Shown: positions 1-6,727, counted from the stretch's first letter. The stretch is DNA of 41,452 bases from Candidatus Vogelbacteria bacterium (GCA_016201465.1 JACQCV010000018.1:1-41452), one strand, 5' to 3'. Program-made: numbers and translations. The notes: a model not told the origin generated them from the letters alone.

Positions 1-156
1 CTCCGTCGTTGTTGCTTTGATACATCAGTTTATTTTATTTTACTAAGCTACGACCTAGAATCTAGACAAAACGGTTCAAAAATATGCAACCAAATTTTGA
101 CTCGACACTATACAATTAACTATACTACTCCAATGGTAAATTGTGGTCAACTATAT

Positions 157-162
157 TATAAT
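157..162 (+). promoter_or_regulatory. -10 box for leaderless hpf
   Basis: TATAAT lies exactly six bases before the ATG at 169, so transcription should begin at or next to the start codon. The same spacing recurs upstream of several other genes in the window. A second candidate promoter, TTGACT (97-102) with TATACT (121-126) at 18-bp spacing, lies further upstream. Confidence 0.6.
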
Positions 163-168
163 ACGAGC

Positions 169-531
169 ATGAATATTAATATCAAAGCAACAAATATCAC
201 CCTTCCTGGATCTATAAGAGAATATTTGGAAAAAAAAATTAAGAGTATTGAGAAGCTAGTTAAGGATAATGATGTAGATCTTATTAAGGTAGATGTGGAA
301 TTAGGTCGTTTAACAAATCACCACAGGAGCGGTGATATTTTTAGAGCAGAAGTTAATCTTCAGATTGGGCAAAATCTATTAAGGGCTGTTTGTGAGGAGT
401 CGGAGTTATCTGCTGCAATTGATATCGTAAAGGATGAAATTGTAAAAGAGATCAAGAGGTTAAAAGATAGGCTAAGAACCAAGATTATTGGCGGGGCCAG
501 GAAGATTAAAACAGAAAAGAAGAGTGCGTAA
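169..531 (+). CDS. hpf: ribosome hibernation-promoting factor (HPF/RaiA family)
   Basis: A 120-residue protein of the short HPF/YfiA type. These bind the 30S decoding region and silence ribosomes in stationary phase or starvation. The N-terminus (MNINIKATNITLP, then REYLEKKIKSIEK) and the middle strand EVNLQIGQNLLRA fit the family's beta-alpha-beta-beta-beta-alpha fold, followed by a basic Lys/Arg-rich tail (KDRLRTKIIGGARK). No long-HPF C-terminal dimerisation domain is present. I chose ATG 169 over a longer TTG-initiated reading from 97 because homology-like sequence starts here and a TATAAT box sits six bases upstream, which implies a leaderless mRNA. The 3' end overlaps the start of the CAP-domain gene. 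Family assignment is from sequence pattern; the role is known for the family. Confidence 0.88.
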   Translation: MNINIKATNITLPGSIREYLEKKIKSIEKLVKDNDVDLIKVDVELGRLTNHHRSGDIFRAEVNLQIGQNLLRAVCEESELSAAIDIVKDEIVKEIKRLKDRLRTKIIGGARKIKTEKKSA

Positions 532-1609
532 GAAATCCACAGTCTGCATTTATATATTTGTGATTCTGTTTACATATCTCGTTGGTGGGGATGTTGTTTT
601 TGCTAGTGTTAGTTTTCCGACTGGTGAGACAATAAAAATGGGAATGTCTGGGGCTTCGGTTGCTTCGCTTCAACAGTACTTGAGTGGTATTGGATTTTAC
701 TCGAAAGATATGATTACCGGTTATTTTGGTCCACTTACACAAAAAGCTGTTTGGTATTTTCAGAAATATAGCGGAATCGGGGCTACGGGGATAGTTGATC
801 AAAAGACTGATCAAAAGATTCGCGAGTCTTTGGTGGCTACTTCGTCGATTAATTCAGTGTCGGAGACAAATTTTTCAACTTCGACGGTTTCAATAAATGG
901 TAGTTCTACTCTGATTGGTTCTTCAACTACCACCTTAATGATTCATGGTGATTACCATATTCAAGAACGTCCAGACTATGACCTCCGGAGGCTGGCATTG
1001 CAAATACAAAATTTAATTAATGACAAGAGGGCAGAATTTAAACTCGATCCAGTTTCCTGGGACGAAGAACTTGTCGACGTCCCAAGAGAACATAGCATAG
1101 ACCAAGCAAAGGATAACATTGATCTGACGAATAGAAGTCTTGCCTGCAGTTATCCGATTATTCGTCACGAAGGTTTTACACCATATGGGTATTCATTAAA
1201 AGATAGACTTGCATCCAGGTATATTAGGTACAGATATGCTGGTGAAAATATTGCGATGGTCCCTTTGTCAAAAAATCTTCTTTATCTAAATCCGACTGAT
1301 AAGGAAATAGAGCCCTGTGATAAGGTGGATAAATTCGAGCCGGGGGAAGGTACAGAGGAAGAGAGGACTAAACTGTTTCGCGAAGTCCTCAATAAATCTG
1401 AGGAAGCAGTAAAGAAACTGGTCTCTGTCGTCTGGGTGAATAAGGAGTGGAGAACTGAAAAAGAACTTGCTGAAATGACAGTAGATGGCTGGATGAATTC
1501 TCCTGGGCATAGGGACAATATTTTAAGGCCGGAGTATAGTACTGCTGCGATTGGCATAGCAATAGTGAATGATTATATAATAATCACCCATGATTTTTTG
1601 GGATATTAA
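524..1609 (+). CDS. secreted peptidoglycan-binding / CAP (SCP-PR1) domain protein
   Basis: About 361 residues. The order is a basic N-terminus and hydrophobic signal segment (IYIFVILFTYLVGG), a PG_binding_1-like repeat (GMSGASVASLQQYLSGIGFY through GPLTQKAVWYFQKYSGI), a Ser/Thr linker, then a CAP domain with LINDKR, ENIA, WMNSPGHRDNIL and a C-terminal HDFLGY. It is likely exported and held at the cell wall; bacterial CAP proteins have varied and often unknown activity. GTG 524 overlaps the hpf stop codon (GTGCGTAA); a TTG at 488 would add twelve residues. The gene is probably translated from the same mRNA as hpf. A roughly 110-residue stretch between LDPVSWDEELVDVPREHS and ENIA is longer than in compact CAP domains. 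Confidence 0.8.
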   Translation: MRKKSTVCIYIFVILFTYLVGGDVVFASVSFPTGETIKMGMSGASVASLQQYLSGIGFYSKDMITGYFGPLTQKAVWYFQKYSGIGATGIVDQKTDQKIRESLVATSSINSVSETNFSTSTVSINGSSTLIGSSTTTLMIHGDYHIQERPDYDLRRLALQIQNLINDKRAEFKLDPVSWDEELVDVPREHSIDQAKDNIDLTNRSLACSYPIIRHEGFTPYGYSLKDRLASRYIRYRYAGENIAMVPLSKNLLYLNPTDKEIEPCDKVDKFEPGEGTEEERTKLFREVLNKSEEAVKKLVSVVWVNKEWRTEKELAEMTVDGWMNSPGHRDNILRPEYSTAAIGIAIVNDYIIITHDFLGY

Positions 1610-1631
1610 TTTTTTGTTTTTTCAGTATTTG

Positions 1632-1660
1632 AAAAAAGAGACGAAAATTTTCTCGTCTCT
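1632..1660 (-). terminator. terminator of the DnaQ-like gene
   Basis: Stem AGAGACGA (1637-1644) with TCGTCTCT (1653-1660). On the minus strand it is followed by six T, just after the stop codon at 1667. On the plus strand no T run follows. Confidence 0.8.
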
Positions 1661-1666
1661 GTGAAA

Positions 1667-2203
1667 CTAGTTGCTTACCAAGCGTTTGTAGATTTCGTAG
1701 GCGGTCATTGCCCCGTTAATAGCTCGATGAGGCATGGGCTCTTCAGTAATTCCCAGATGCTTGGCCACTTCGTTCATGTTAAATTTTTCAAGACCGGAAT
1801 TTCTAAGTTTCATCCAGGCCATTGTAAAAAGGTCAACGCGATGATAGTCCATTAAATTTCTGACTCCAGTTTTCTTGAGCCCTTCAAAAATAAATGACCA
1901 GTCAAATGTCACGTTGTGAGAGCAGAATATGGCATCTTTTGCTTTTTCTCCATACAACGACATGGCGGTTTGAAGTGCTAAAGCATTCAGCCATTCGGTT
2001 GTGTTGTAACCGTTGAGCTTTAGTGCAGATTCGGTAGCGGTCCCTAGATGTTCAGGGCTTATCTTCACATCAAGGGTATCAATGATTTCAAGCGTTTGCT
2101 GATTGACCAATATTAATCCGATTTCGACAATTTCATGAGTTGTTGGGTCCAGGCCGGTTGTCTCAACATCAGTAATGGCAATGGGCCTTTCAAGAATTTT
2201 CAT
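1667..2203 (-). CDS. DnaQ-like DEDDh 3'-5' exonuclease, third motif altered
   Basis: A 178-residue protein of the RNase T/DnaQ exonuclease fold, the family of polymerase III epsilon subunits and related nucleases. Exo I is DVETTGLD (D12, E14), Exo II is SHNVTFDW (N97, D101) and Exo III begins PHRA (H159). In the family the catalytic Asp lies five residues after that His; here the stretch reads HRAINGAM, so the position is G164. I checked this on the nucleotide sequence (codons AAC GGG GCA). The protein may be weakly active, use another ligand, or be a nucleic-acid-binding relic. It has a strong AAGGAGG site before ATG 2203 and its own TTGACA-17-TAATCT promoter, downstream of the unusual tRNA. 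Confidence 0.85.
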   Translation of the reverse strand: MKILERPIAITDVETTGLDPTTHEIVEIGLILVNQQTLEIIDTLDVKISPEHLGTATESALKLNGYNTTEWLNALALQTAMSLYGEKAKDAIFCSHNVTFDWSFIFEGLKKTGVRNLMDYHRVDLFTMAWMKLRNSGLEKFNMNEVAKHLGITEEPMPHRAINGAMTAYEIYKRLVSN

Positions 2204-2238
2204 TGGTTTGTCCTCCTTAATAAGTCGTTCTGATCTAA

Positions 2239-2267
2239 AGATTAGACTTGCTCGTGTTAAATGTCAA
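2239..2267 (-). promoter_or_regulatory. promoter of the DnaQ-like gene
   Basis: On the minus strand TTGACA (2262-2267) and TAATCT (2239-2244) are 17 bp apart, about 35 bp before the start codon. The region GATCTAAAGATT around the -10 is partly palindromic. Confidence 0.65.
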
Positions 2268-2321
2268 ATAAAAAAAGTCATCAGGGTAGTCTTTCGTAAT
2301 TATTGGTGTTTCTGTTCTGAG

Positions 2322-2414
2322 TCGGGGCGCCGGGATTTGAACCCGGAGTCTCATGAACCCGAATCGTGCACCTGCCTGCCGGCAGGCAGGTGTTACAGTT
2401 ACACTACCGCCCCG
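2322..2414 (-). tRNA. tRNA-Pro(CGG) with a palindromic insertion, possibly defective
   Basis: On the minus strand the acceptor halves CGGGGCG and CGCCCCG pair fully with discriminator A, which is typical of tRNA-Pro. The T-arm is CCGGG-TTCAAAT-CCCGG. The anticodon arm CACGA-TTCGGGT-TCATG gives anticodon CGG with T33 and G37, and has one C/A mismatch. The gene is 93 nt long. Between the D-stem (GTGT/ACAC) and the anticodon stem lies CCTGCCTGCCGGCAGGCAGG; without these 20 nt the length is 73, normal for a tRNA lacking CCA. The D-loop (AACTGTA) lacks the usual GG pair and there is an extra base before the D-arm. It could be an active tRNA with a hairpin insert, a spliced one, or a pseudogene. 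Confidence 0.72.
2369..2392. repeat. palindromic repeat element, copy 1 (inside tRNA-Pro)
   Basis: A perfect 24-nt palindrome, CA + CCTGCCTGCCGGCAGGCAGG + TG. The 20-nt core recurs exactly at 27996-28015. In one frame it encodes CLPAGR, a peptide I remember from spurious ORFs in CPR genomes. Confidence 0.85.
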
Positions 2415-2446
2415 ACTCAGAACAGAAACTATTAAAATATATGGAT

Positions 2447-2452
2447 AGTATA
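2447..2452 (-). promoter_or_regulatory. likely -10 box of tRNA-Pro
   Basis: TATACT on the minus strand, about 18 bp before the inverted repeat; a weak -35 (TTCTTA) lies 17 bp upstream. Just outside it is a perfect palindrome TTAACT-TTA-AGTTAA (2458-2472), placed between this promoter and the divergent plus-strand one. Confidence 0.4.
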
Positions 2453-2480
2453 GAGGATTAACTTTAAGTTAAGAAAGCCC

Positions 2481-2510
2481 TTGACAAGCAGTTAACCACA
2501 GTGGTAGGTT
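2481..2510 (+). promoter_or_regulatory. promoter of the small two-gene unit
   Basis: TTGACA (2481-2486) and TAGGTT (2505-2510) with an 18-bp spacer, about 50 bp before the GTG at 2561. Confidence 0.5.
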
Positions 2511-2560
2511 TATGTCGGAAACCAAAGGTTGTGGACATTGTAAAATACAGGAGGTGCTAT

Positions 2561-2740
2561 GTGTCTGGGAATGGAAATGAGCCTAATGGATCCGTAGTTC
2601 AGGTCGGGGTTGGGTTTGTGGAATGTTCTAACTGCAAGGGTTCCGGCCGGTCAAAGACTGGCAAGAGCCGATGTGGTCGTTGTCGTGGTAAAAAGAGGGT
2701 TCTTGCCGAAGTTCAAGAAACCTCAACAGAGAAAAAATAA
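2561..2740 (+). CDS. small DnaJ-type zinc-ribbon protein
   Basis: A 59-residue protein whose centre is CSNCKGSGRS followed by CGRCRGKKR, that is two CxxCxGxx units as in the zinc-finger region of DnaJ. They could bind one zinc. No J-domain or other domain is present, so a chaperone role is not implied; such free-standing ribbons may bind RNA or protein. I chose GTG 2561 because CAGGAGG lies six bases upstream; a GTG upstream at 2501 has no such site and gives a poor N-terminus. The next gene follows twelve bases after the stop, and that stop codon is part of the next ribosome binding site, so the two are one operon ended by the terminator at 2936. Confidence 0.7.
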   Translation: MSGNGNEPNGSVVQVGVGFVECSNCKGSGRSKTGKSRCGRCRGKKRVLAEVQETSTEKK

Positions 2741-2752
2741 GGAGGATGCCTT

Positions 2753-2929
2753 ATGGGTGCTAATTCATTTTGGGTTTGTTTCGCAATGTTTTTCTGTCCG
2801 GCCGCTGTCGCTACACATTCAATTGCTTTTGGGCTGGTGTCTGGATTTTTCGGTCTTTTTATTTCAGATATCAGTTTAACTCTGGAAAAGATTGCAAGCG
2901 AGCTCAAGGAGTTCAACAAAAACAAGTAG
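2753..2929 (+). CDS. small membrane protein, unknown function
   Basis: A 58-residue reading frame below the usual length cut-offs. It starts ATG 2753 with TAAGGAGG seven bases upstream and ends TAG 2927-2929. The first 40 residues are hydrophobic (WVCFAMFFCPAAVA, IAFGLVSGFFGLFI), enough for one long or two short membrane spans; the last 18 are a charged helix (TLEKIASELKEFNKNK). A Rho-independent terminator follows within ten bases. The strong ribosome site, spacing to the zinc-ribbon gene and the terminator support a real gene. I do not recognise the family. Confidence 0.65.
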   Translation: MGANSFWVCFAMFFCPAAVATHSIAFGLVSGFFGLFISDISLTLEKIASELKEFNKNK

Positions 2930-2935
2930 TGGTCG

Positions 2936-2968
2936 CCCTCTTTGACGATAAGTTGGAGAGGGTTTTTT
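2936..2968 (+). terminator. terminator of the small two-gene unit
   Basis: Stem CCCTCT (2936-2941) with AGAGGG (2957-2962), followed by six T. Confidence 0.8.
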
Positions 2969-3004
2969 GTATTTCAAAATTTGGTGTAAAATATGTGAGT
3001 AGGA

Positions 3005-5143
3005 ATGTTGTATTTAAAGAAAATTGAGTTACTTGGGTTTAAGTCTTTTGCTAAGAAAACAGAGCTCATTTTTAACGTGCCGATAACATCTATTGTTGGA
3101 CCAAACGGATCTGGAAAGTCTAATGTAGCCGAAGCTTTTAGGTGGGTGTTGGGGGAGCAATCGATGAAGTCCCTCCGAGGTAAAAGGGGAGAGGATTTGA
3201 TCTTCAATGGTTCGGCTGGAGCGCCAAAACAAAATCACGCGTATGTAACTTTAGTTTTTGATAATAAAGACAAAAAATTCAATATAGATTTTGATGAGGT
3301 TGCGATTTCAAGACATATATATAGAGATGGCTCAAATCAATATTTTATAAATGGCAGCCAAGTTAGGCTTAAGGATATTATAGAGCTTCTTTCAGTTGTG
3401 TCTCTTGGTGTTTCAAGTCATCATATAATTAGTCAGGGTGAGGCAGATAGAATTTTGAACGCAAATATTTATGAGCGCCGAGAGATGATAGAGGACGCCC
3501 TCGGTTTACGGGTCTATCAATACAAGAAGCACGAAAGTGAGCGGAAGTTAGAGAAAACGGAGGAAAATATTAAGCAGGTTGAATCTTTAAAACGAGAACT
3601 CGCGCCACATCTTAAATTTTTAAAGAAACAAGTTGAGCAGGTAGAGAAGGCTGAACAAATGAAGAGAGAGCTTTTTAATTTTTATGTTGAATATCTTTGG
3701 CGCGAAGAGCTATATTTGAAAAATTTTAGATCACAAATTGATAAGGAAAGAATGGGTCCAAGTGATGAGTTAAAAAAAGTAGAGGCTGAGTTGAACAGAT
3801 TAGCCGCGCTGCTCTCATCATCGAATGCCGAAGATAATGAAAAGTTTAATCGATTGCGCGATGTTGATAATAAATTGCAAGAAGTTCGAAGGAAAAAGGA
3901 CGAATTTTCACGTAGAATAGGAAGGCTTGAAGGAATGATAGAGGCCAATCCGATCAAAGAGATGATGGAAGAGCAAGCCAAGGCAGAGAACAAAACTTGC
4001 CCTTATTGCGGACAGACTATGCCCGTGAAGGAGATTGGTCAGCCAGACTCCGCATTTACTGCCAAAATTGAGGAGGAGATCAAGAGGCACCAGGCCGAAA
4101 AATTGGAGGCAGAGGAACAGCTAAAGACTTTGCAAATTAGGGAGTCCGAACTGGTCTCGGCTTATTCGAGTGTTAAAAGCGAGATTGATAAACACAAGGA
4201 TTCCCTGCGCGATTCTGAGCGAACTTTATATGGGTTGCGCGCAAAAAAAAGTGATCTACTGTCGGCTTTAAATTCCATTCATGCAAAAGAGGATAAATTT
4301 AATTATGAAGAAGGCGCATTCAATATGGAGCTCACTGAGTCGGCGGTATTGGTGGGTAGGGTAATTATTGATGAATATAAAAAATTTGTGTGGGAAGGCG
4401 TAGATCCGTTGCTCGAAGATCGTATGATTCAAGATGACAGGAGAAGAAAAATTGAGAGGATTAAGATCCGACTTGAAGATATGGGCGGTTCTGGCGAAGA
4501 GGTTATGAAAGAATTTAAAGAGACTGAGGAACGTGATAAATTTCTGGAAAAAGAGATCACAGATCTTTTACAAAGTGCTGAATCTCTGCGTACTGTCATG
4601 AAAGAACTTTCAGATAAGATTGATACTGAATTTAAGGCTGGGATCAATAAAATCAATATACAATTTAAGGAGTTCTTCATGCTCATGTTTGGTGGAGGGG
4701 AGGCTTCTCTTGTTTTACAAACTCCACCGAAGAAAGAAACAGAAGATGGGATGCCGGTCTTAGAATTAGAAGATGAGGAGAAGAAGCAGGATGGAATTGA
4801 TATCTCAGTGAGTTTACCAAGGAAGAGAGTTAAGGGGCTACAGATGCTTTCGGGCGGTGAGCGTGCACTCACATCCATTGCACTTTTATTTGCTGTGTCG
4901 CAAGTTAATCCGCCGCCATTTTTAATCTTGGATGAAACAGATGCTGCTCTTGATGAATCAAATTCAAGGAAGTATGGCGACATGATTGAAAATCTCTCAA
5001 AGCTCTCTCAACTTATTGTTGTGACTCACAATCGTGAGACTATGAGTAGGGCCAACGTGCTCTATGGTGTCACCATGGGCTCTGACGGTGTATCAAAATT
5101 GATATCTATAAAATTTGATGATGCTGTTGCGATAGCGAAATAG
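3005..5143 (+). CDS. half-length SMC-like ATPase with a central CxxC hook
   Basis: A 712-residue SMC-superfamily protein. The N-terminal head has LGFKSFAKKTEL and Walker A GPNGSGKS (32-39). The C-terminal head has the ABC signature LSGGER (615-620) and Walker B FLILDETDAALD (D643, E644). Between them are two coiled-coil arms of about 150 and 220 residues. At the exact middle is CPYCGQ (C332, C335), where bacterial SMC carries a globular hinge of about 150 residues. A central CxxC is the zinc hook known from Rad50/SbcC. Standard SMC is about 1150-1200 residues. The head sequences are SMC-like rather than SbcC-like. It probably acts in chromosome organisation or break repair; dimerisation through the hook is inference. 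Transcription starts just after the terminator at 2936. Confidence 0.85.
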   Translation: MLYLKKIELLGFKSFAKKTELIFNVPITSIVGPNGSGKSNVAEAFRWVLGEQSMKSLRGKRGEDLIFNGSAGAPKQNHAYVTLVFDNKDKKFNIDFDEVAISRHIYRDGSNQYFINGSQVRLKDIIELLSVVSLGVSSHHIISQGEADRILNANIYERREMIEDALGLRVYQYKKHESERKLEKTEENIKQVESLKRELAPHLKFLKKQVEQVEKAEQMKRELFNFYVEYLWREELYLKNFRSQIDKERMGPSDELKKVEAELNRLAALLSSSNAEDNEKFNRLRDVDNKLQEVRRKKDEFSRRIGRLEGMIEANPIKEMMEEQAKAENKTCPYCGQTMPVKEIGQPDSAFTAKIEEEIKRHQAEKLEAEEQLKTLQIRESELVSAYSSVKSEIDKHKDSLRDSERTLYGLRAKKSDLLSALNSIHAKEDKFNYEEGAFNMELTESAVLVGRVIIDEYKKFVWEGVDPLLEDRMIQDDRRRKIERIKIRLEDMGGSGEEVMKEFKETEERDKFLEKEITDLLQSAESLRTVMKELSDKIDTEFKAGINKINIQFKEFFMLMFGGGEASLVLQTPPKKETEDGMPVLELEDEEKKQDGIDISVSLPRKRVKGLQMLSGGERALTSIALLFAVSQVNPPPFLILDETDAALDESNSRKYGDMIENLSKLSQLIVVTHNRETMSRANVLYGVTMGSDGVSKLISIKFDDAVAIAK

Positions 5144-5156
5144 ATTTTTTCGAAAT

Positions 5157-5200
5157 TTAAAAATCCTCTCTGACTTATTGTCGGAGAGGATTTTGAGAGT
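5157..5200. terminator. bidirectional terminator
   Basis: Stem AATCCTCTC with GAGAGGATT, extended inward through TGAC/GTCG, flanked by A-rich bases on the left and TTTT on the right. It serves the convergent SMC gene and the four-gene minus operon. Confidence 0.8.
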
Positions 5201-5202
5201 TT

Positions 5203-5622
5203 TTATTTACTCCACTCTATGCCAATACCCCATTTTGTTTTGTCCGGCGTTTGGGCGACGCACGGCTTTAGGCCGGCGTCTTTGCATCTATTAAAAACAA
5301 TTTCGGCTACACCAGTCAATTCGTATTCTGTTATGCTAGTACTGAAGAGGTTGTTCATTACATCATCGAAGGGGAACGTGTTGCTGCGTAGTATGGATTT
5401 GGCGCGCATACCATGCGGCATGGATACCAGCCTCTTGGGCTTTGGTGCTTCGTCCAGATACATTACTGTTGTCGCGTTTCGTTTCTTCGTAATTGCCTCT
5501 GTAATTAGACCCGGAATTTTATCCGTGATTTCATCGGCCGCGGCCTGGTCCTCTTTTGTGGTTTTAGTCCTGGCCTCGTTGATGATTCGTTGCGTCCTCT
5601 CTCTTAGATCTGCGCTATTCAT
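5203..5622 (-). CDS. hypothetical soluble protein, last gene of a four-gene operon
   Basis: A 139-residue soluble protein that I do not recognise. The first 60 residues are charged and probably helical (LRERTQRIINEART, TKEDQAAADEITDKIP); the rest looks alpha/beta, with LTGVAEIVFNRCKDAGLKPCVAQTPDKT and GIGIEW at the end. No signal peptide or membrane span. ATG 5622 overlaps the TGA of the gene before it (ATGA) and has AGAGGAGG about eleven bases upstream, so translation is coupled. It is followed by a terminator. Its partners are membrane proteins, so it may be the cytoplasmic member of a membrane-associated system; that is inference from position only. Confidence 0.7.
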   Translation of the reverse strand: MNSADLRERTQRIINEARTKTTKEDQAAADEITDKIPGLITEAITKKRNATTVMYLDEAPKPKRLVSMPHGMRAKSILRSNTFPFDDVMNNLFSTSITEYELTGVAEIVFNRCKDAGLKPCVAQTPDKTKWGIGIEWSK

Positions 5623-5825
5623 TTCCGTGACGCCTCCTCTGACTTTTCTTTTTGTTCACACAAACACAGTATGAATGGTTCGATACAAAACAAAAATGCT
5701 GTAGAGAGAATGAAGGTTAGAAAACCCTTGAAACCACCAATGTCGTAGCTTATATTGATTGTGCAAAACCATAGTAATAGATAGATCAAGAGACTAATTA
5801 GATCAATATTTAGCCAAGCCTTCAC
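5619..5825 (-). CDS. small two-span membrane protein, unknown
   Basis: A 68-residue protein starting at GTG 5825, whose bases overlap the TGA of the preceding gene; AAGGAGG lies about ten bases upstream. Two hydrophobic segments (NIDLISLLIYLLLWFCTI and GFLTFILSTAFLFCIEPFILCL) are joined by a short loop and followed by a charged tail (EQKEKSEEASRK). The frame stays open upstream to 5978, but that part lies out of frame over another gene and has no ribosome site. The stop overlaps the next start. Function unknown. Confidence 0.65.
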   Translation of the reverse strand: MKAWLNIDLISLLIYLLLWFCTINISYDIGGFKGFLTFILSTAFLFCIEPFILCLCEQKEKSEEASRK

Positions 5826-6016
5826 TTTTTCGATGCCTCCTTGATATCCTGGATCTCCACAACTGATAGTGTTGTGAACAACATGATGCTGACCTTGCTG
5901 GACAGTGCCGGTTCCATGAAGAAGGAACCAATCAGGCTTCCCAGACAGAATGTTAAGAATAAGTACTTTTTGAGCCAAGATTCGGCCTCTGTAAGAACAT
6001 TGTTTAGGGTCTCCAT
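5822..6016 (-). CDS. small membrane protein, unknown
   Basis: A 64-residue protein with a short charged N-terminus (ETLNNVLTEAESWLKKY), a hydrophobic stretch (LFLTFCLGSLIGSFFMEP) and a second weaker one (VSIMLFTTLSVV), ending in a charged tail (IQDIKEASKK). AAGGAGAG stands before ATG 6016. It lies 30 bases after the 226-residue membrane protein and overlaps the next gene by four bases. The tails of this protein and the next (KEASKK and SEEASRK) look alike, which may mean an old duplication. Function unknown. Confidence 0.65.
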   Translation of the reverse strand: METLNNVLTEAESWLKKYLFLTFCLGSLIGSFFMEPALSSKVSIMLFTTLSVVEIQDIKEASKK

Positions 6017-6046
6017 ATTACTCTCCTTTATTTTAGTAGAAGTTGT

Positions 6047-6727
6047 TTACTTCTTGATCGGATCATTAACAGCAAACCTGGCCAGCTGTTCCTTCTTTTG
6101 TTGGTCCATATCTTCTAAAGCTATCTTCGTTACATCCGCTAGTGTTGTGTCCCAACATTTTGGTTGAGTCTTGGCGTATTTCCCCAGTTCCTTGAATTCA
6201 ACATAACTAATCACCACGAGCATTGCTCCAAGTAGTGCCAGTATCCAGGGCCAGACACCAGCAGCAACCGAACAAACCATTGCAAACGTCGTTATTGCTA
6301 GGATCGGAGAGATACTAAGACCGATTGCGAGTTTAGCTTCGCTGTAGAAGCGAGATTGTCGACGTGTCACAATATCGTTCACATAATCGTCTCCGCCACG
6401 ATAGCGATCACGCAGATTTCTACCGAGTGTCGAAAGTCCAAATATCCCAATCATAAGGGGCACGAAGAAAAATGTTCGATTGACTAATGTTCCCAGACAG
6501 AGGACTGTCATCGGTGTCGCACAATATAGTGCCAGCTCTCTAAGCGTGTATTTATCGACAAAAATTTTGAACCACTTGGTCGCGATAGGTGTGTCAAATG
6601 CGAGCATCATAATCAATGCTGGTAAGACTCTAAGTGTCTGCGACAATGGAGCGAATATTAGGAGCCAAAAAGCACAAAATCCAAACCAAGAAGCCGTCCA
6701 TTTATCCATCGGAAAATATTCCTTCAT
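6047..6727 (-). CDS. multi-span membrane protein, unknown, first gene of the operon
   Basis: A 226-residue protein with about four to six membrane spans: residues near 12-45 (WFGFCAFWLLIFAPLS, LPALIMMLAF), 65-100 (LALYCATPMTVLCLGTLV, FFFVPLMIGIFGLSTLG) and 130-175 (LAIGLSISPILAITTFAM, VWPWILALLGAMLVVISY). A basic loop (RNLRDRYRGGDDYVNDIVTRRQSRF) and a C-terminal soluble tail of about 50 residues are probably cytoplasmic. I do not recognise the family. It is led by a near-consensus promoter at 6797-6825 and a weak GAAGGAAAA ribosome site. Confidence 0.7.
   Translation of the reverse strand: MKEYFPMDKWTASWFGFCAFWLLIFAPLSQTLRVLPALIMMLAFDTPIATKWFKIFVDKYTLRELALYCATPMTVLCLGTLVNRTFFFVPLMIGIFGLSTLGRNLRDRYRGGDDYVNDIVTRRQSRFYSEAKLAIGLSISPILAITTFAMVCSVAAGVWPWILALLGAMLVVISYVEFKELGKYAKTQPKCWDTTLADVTKIALEDMDQQKKEQLARFAVNDPIKK

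Larger units (their letters stand above)
2308..2429. repeat. 22-bp perfect inverted repeat enclosing tRNA-Pro
   Basis: Bases 2308-2329 are the exact reverse complement of 2408-2429. Seven of the 22 pairs are the tRNA acceptor stem plus the discriminator-adjacent pair region; the other fifteen pair the 5' leader with the 3' trailer. Pairing stops at 2307/2430. Confidence 0.9.

Noticed and set aside
2175-2435. An 86-codon plus-strand frame containing CLPAGR
   Set aside because: It runs across the minus-strand tRNA-Pro and the palindromic repeat; the peptide is only the repeat translated, and there is no ribosome site.
4429-4983. A 184-codon frame antisense to the SMC-like gene
   Set aside because: Ser/Leu-rich shadow of a coiled-coil gene with no start signals.
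5826-5978. A longer start at 5978 for the 68-residue membrane protein
   Set aside because: The extra 51 codons overlap another gene in a different frame and lack a ribosome site, while GTG 5825 has AAGGAGG and an overlap with the preceding stop.
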